DNA of 64,000 nt. Source: Nocardioides xinjiangensis. GTDB taxonomy: Bacteria > Actinomycetota > Actinomycetes > Propionibacteriales > Nocardioidaceae. This document shows positions 62,547 through 64,000 of the stretch, piece by piece (the stretch's first letter is position 1; each line of letters opens with the position of its first letter). The stretch covers positions 62,001 to 126,000 of the forward strand of contig NZ_JAFMSY010000004.1 of NCBI RefSeq assembly GCF_017916455.1. The letters run 5' to 3'. The notes under the pieces were generated by a model. The model did not search any database, was not told where the DNA came from, and saw only the letters and a list, made by a program, of their open reading frames with translations. Both the position numbers and the translations under genes were made by a program.

Positions 62547-64000
62547 CCGCGACCCAGGAGCGTCCCGGCGGCGAGGTCGACCAGGACGCCGCCGAGATCG
62601 GCAAGGACCGCCGGCGCAAGGAGGACCAGCGGCTCATCACCGGCCGCACGCGCTGGACCGACAACATCACGCTGCCGGGGATGCTCCACCTCGCGATGGT
62701 CCGCAGCCCGTTCGCCCACGCCACGATCACCTCGATCGACGTCGACGCCGCCAGGTCGGCACCCAACGTCGTCGGGGTGTTCACCGGCCGGGACTTCGGC
62801 GACGAGCTCGGCGTGTGCATCAACGCCTGGCCGATCACCCCGGAGCAGAAGACGCCCGCCCACTCGCCGATGCCGGCCGACCGGGTCGCGTTCGCCGGCG
62901 AGGTCGTCGCCGTCGTCGTGGCGCGCAGCGCGGCCGAGGCGCGCGACGCCGCCGAGCTGGTGGACGTCGAGTACGAGGAGCAGCCCGCCGTCGTCGGGAT
63001 CAAGAAGGCGCTCGAGGACTCGGTCCTCGCGCACCCCGACCTCGGCACCAACAAGTCCGCGCTCTGGGTCTTCGACTCCGGCGAGGCCGGCACCGGCGGC
63101 GACGTCGACGCCGCGATCGAGGAGGCCCGCACCAACGGCATCCTCATCGAGCGGGAGTACCGCCAGCAGCGGCTCATCCCCGCGTTCATGGAGCCGCGAA
63201 GCGTCGTGGTGGACCCCACGGGGGAGCAGATCACCATGTGGTCGGCGACCCAGATCCCGCACATCCTGAGGTTCGCCCTGGCGGCCACCACCGGCGTGCC
63301 CGAGTCCAAGATCCGGGTCGTCGCCCCTGACGTCGGTGGTGGCTTCGGCGGCAAGCTCCAGACCACGCCCGAGGAGTGGATCGCCTGGGCCGTGGCGCGC
63401 CGGCTGGCCAAGCCGGTGAAGTACACCGAGACCCGCAGCGAGAGCCTGATGGCGGCCCACCACGGCCGGGACCAGGTCCAGACCCTGACCCTCGCCGCCG
63501 ACCGGGACGGCCGGGTCACCGGTCTCAAGGTGCACCTCGACGCCGACCTCGGTGCCTACATCGCCATCGTCGGCGGGGGCGTCCCGGTGCTCGGCGCGTT
63601 CATGTTCAACGCGATCTACAAGTTCCCCTCCTACCGCTTCGAGTGCCAGACCGTGCTGACCAACACCACGTTCACCGACGCCTACCGCGGGGCCGGCCGG
63701 CCCGAGGCGACGTACGCGGTCGAGCGGCTCATGGACGAGCTGGCCGCGGAGGTGGGCGTCGACCCCCTCGAGATCCGCGAGCGCAACTGGATCACCCACG
63801 AGGAGTTCCCGTTCACGACGGTCGCCGGGCTGGAGTACGACTCCGGCAACTACGAGGCGGCCACCGCGAGGGCCAAGGAGGTGTTCGGCTACGACGCGCT
63901 GCGTGCCGAGCAGCGCGAGCGGCGCGAGCGCGGTGACCGCGTCCAGCTCGGAATCGGTGTCTCGACGTTCACCGAGATGTGCGGCCTCGCGCCGAGCCGG
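62543..64000 (+). CDS. coxL: Mo-hydroxylase large subunit (form II CoxL-like), 3'-truncated by window edge
   Basis: 486 codons of an approximately 780-800-residue molybdenum subunit. It has [20 protein letters not shown] at the N-terminus, [40 protein letters not shown] (cofactor binding), and the active-site loop AYRGAGR at residues 380-386. True form I CO dehydrogenases have AYRCSFR with the copper-binding cysteine, so this is form II and may oxidise an aldehyde or another substrate. It has no stop codon because the window ends inside it. ATG 62543 overlaps the coxS stop. Confidence 0.93.
   Translation, partial: MTATQERPGGEVDQDAAEIGKDRRRKEDQRLITGRTRWTDNITLPGMLHLAMVRSPFAHATITSIDVDAARSAPNVVGVFTGRDFGDELGVCINAWPITPEQKTPAHSPMPADRVAFAGEVVAVVVARSAAEARDAAELVDVEYEEQPAVVGIKKALEDSVLAHPDLGTNKSALWVFDSGEAGTGGDVDAAIEEARTNGILIEREYRQQRLIPAFMEPRSVVVDPTGEQITMWSATQIPHILRFALAATTGVPESKIRVVAPDVGGGFGGKLQTTPEEWIAWAVARRLAKPVKYTETRSESLMAAHHGRDQVQTLTLAADRDGRVTGLKVHLDADLGAYIAIVGGGVPVLGAFMFNAIYKFPSYRFECQTVLTNTTFTDAYRGAGRPEATYAVERLMDELAAEVGVDPLEIRERNWITHEEFPFTTVAGLEYDSGNYEAATARAKEVFGYDALRAEQRERRERGDRVQLGIGVSTFTEMCGLAPSR

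Noticed and set aside
62543-64000. CoxL as a frameshifted or broken gene because no stop codon follows
   Set aside because: The frame is open and conserved up to base 64000; the gene is simply cut by the window edge.

Overview
The window is about 64 kb of very GC-rich, densely packed bacterial chromosome. Mycothiol biosynthesis (mshA), a CarD RNA-polymerase-binding protein, the senX3-regX3/phoU phosphate switch, a DUF3263 protein, an RskA-type anti-sigma factor and many leaderless genes point to an actinobacterium. The gene mix would suit Nocardioidaceae (Nocardioides-like), but the genus is an inference. I see no insertion sequence, phage gene, CRISPR array or plasmid function. No gap between genes exceeds about 270 bases, and the largest one (before the threonine-synthase-like gene) holds a SAM riboswitch.

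Layout. 1-2.4 kb: 3' end of rpoC and its terminator. 2.4-12.4 kb: a geranylgeranyl-reductase-type flavoprotein, an acyltransferase, a tandem NUDIX protein joined to a hydroxyacid-oxoacid transhydrogenase-like enzyme, a 27-residue membrane peptide ahead of a methyltransferase, a racemase, an SDR enzyme and an RNase H fusion. 12.5-18.9 kb: mshA, a YbjN protein, an EamA exporter, regX3-senX3 divergent from phoU across a PHO-box-like repeat, and gpmA. 19-29 kb: a UbiA prenyltransferase, carD with an IspD-like pseudoenzyme, ispF-ispD, a membrane-anchored sulfite-oxidase-type protein, a C39-like peptidase, cysS, a 23S rRNA methyltransferase and a phosphoesterase. 29-34 kb: a DUF4032 kinase-like protein, a GH13 glycosidase, tRNA-Thr(UGU), pdxY and a LigB-type dioxygenase. 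34-41 kb: a four-gene operon (PhaC-like hydrolase, GPH transporter, sphingosine-phosphate-lyase-like enzyme, ung), then a fasciclin protein with an ECF sigma/RskA pair. 41-46 kb: a glutamate-synthase-like flavoprotein and the trehalose genes otsA and otsB.

46.2-47.9 kb is the most interesting block. A SAM-I riboswitch begins exactly at a predicted transcription start and leads a threonine-synthase-family enzyme, which is followed by a CysO/ThiS-like sulfur carrier ending in Gly-Gly. The simplest reading is a SAM-repressed, sulfur-carrier-dependent route from O-phosphohomoserine to homocysteine rather than threonine synthesis. After it come an SGNH hydrolase, a MycE-like methyltransferase with an ATP-grasp partner, and groEL2 under two CIRCE operators.

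52.6-64 kb: a coiled-coil protein built from eight 42-bp repeats, then a molybdenum-hydroxylase locus. It has mocA, moxR/coxD, coxE and xdhC on one side; a GAF plus SARP-type regulator in the middle; and coxS with a 3'-truncated coxL (form II motif AYRGAGR) on the other side. Both Mo-hydroxylase promoters carry paired CCAAC heptamers 11 bp apart, 8-9 bp upstream of the -10, which is the geometry of SARP sites. That links the regulator to both halves.

Regulatory style. About twenty genes have a TANNNT-like -10 hexamer 6-8 bases before a GTG or ATG start, so leaderless mRNAs are common here, and this pattern decides several start codons. Many other neighbours overlap by ATGA or GTGA and are probably translationally coupled.
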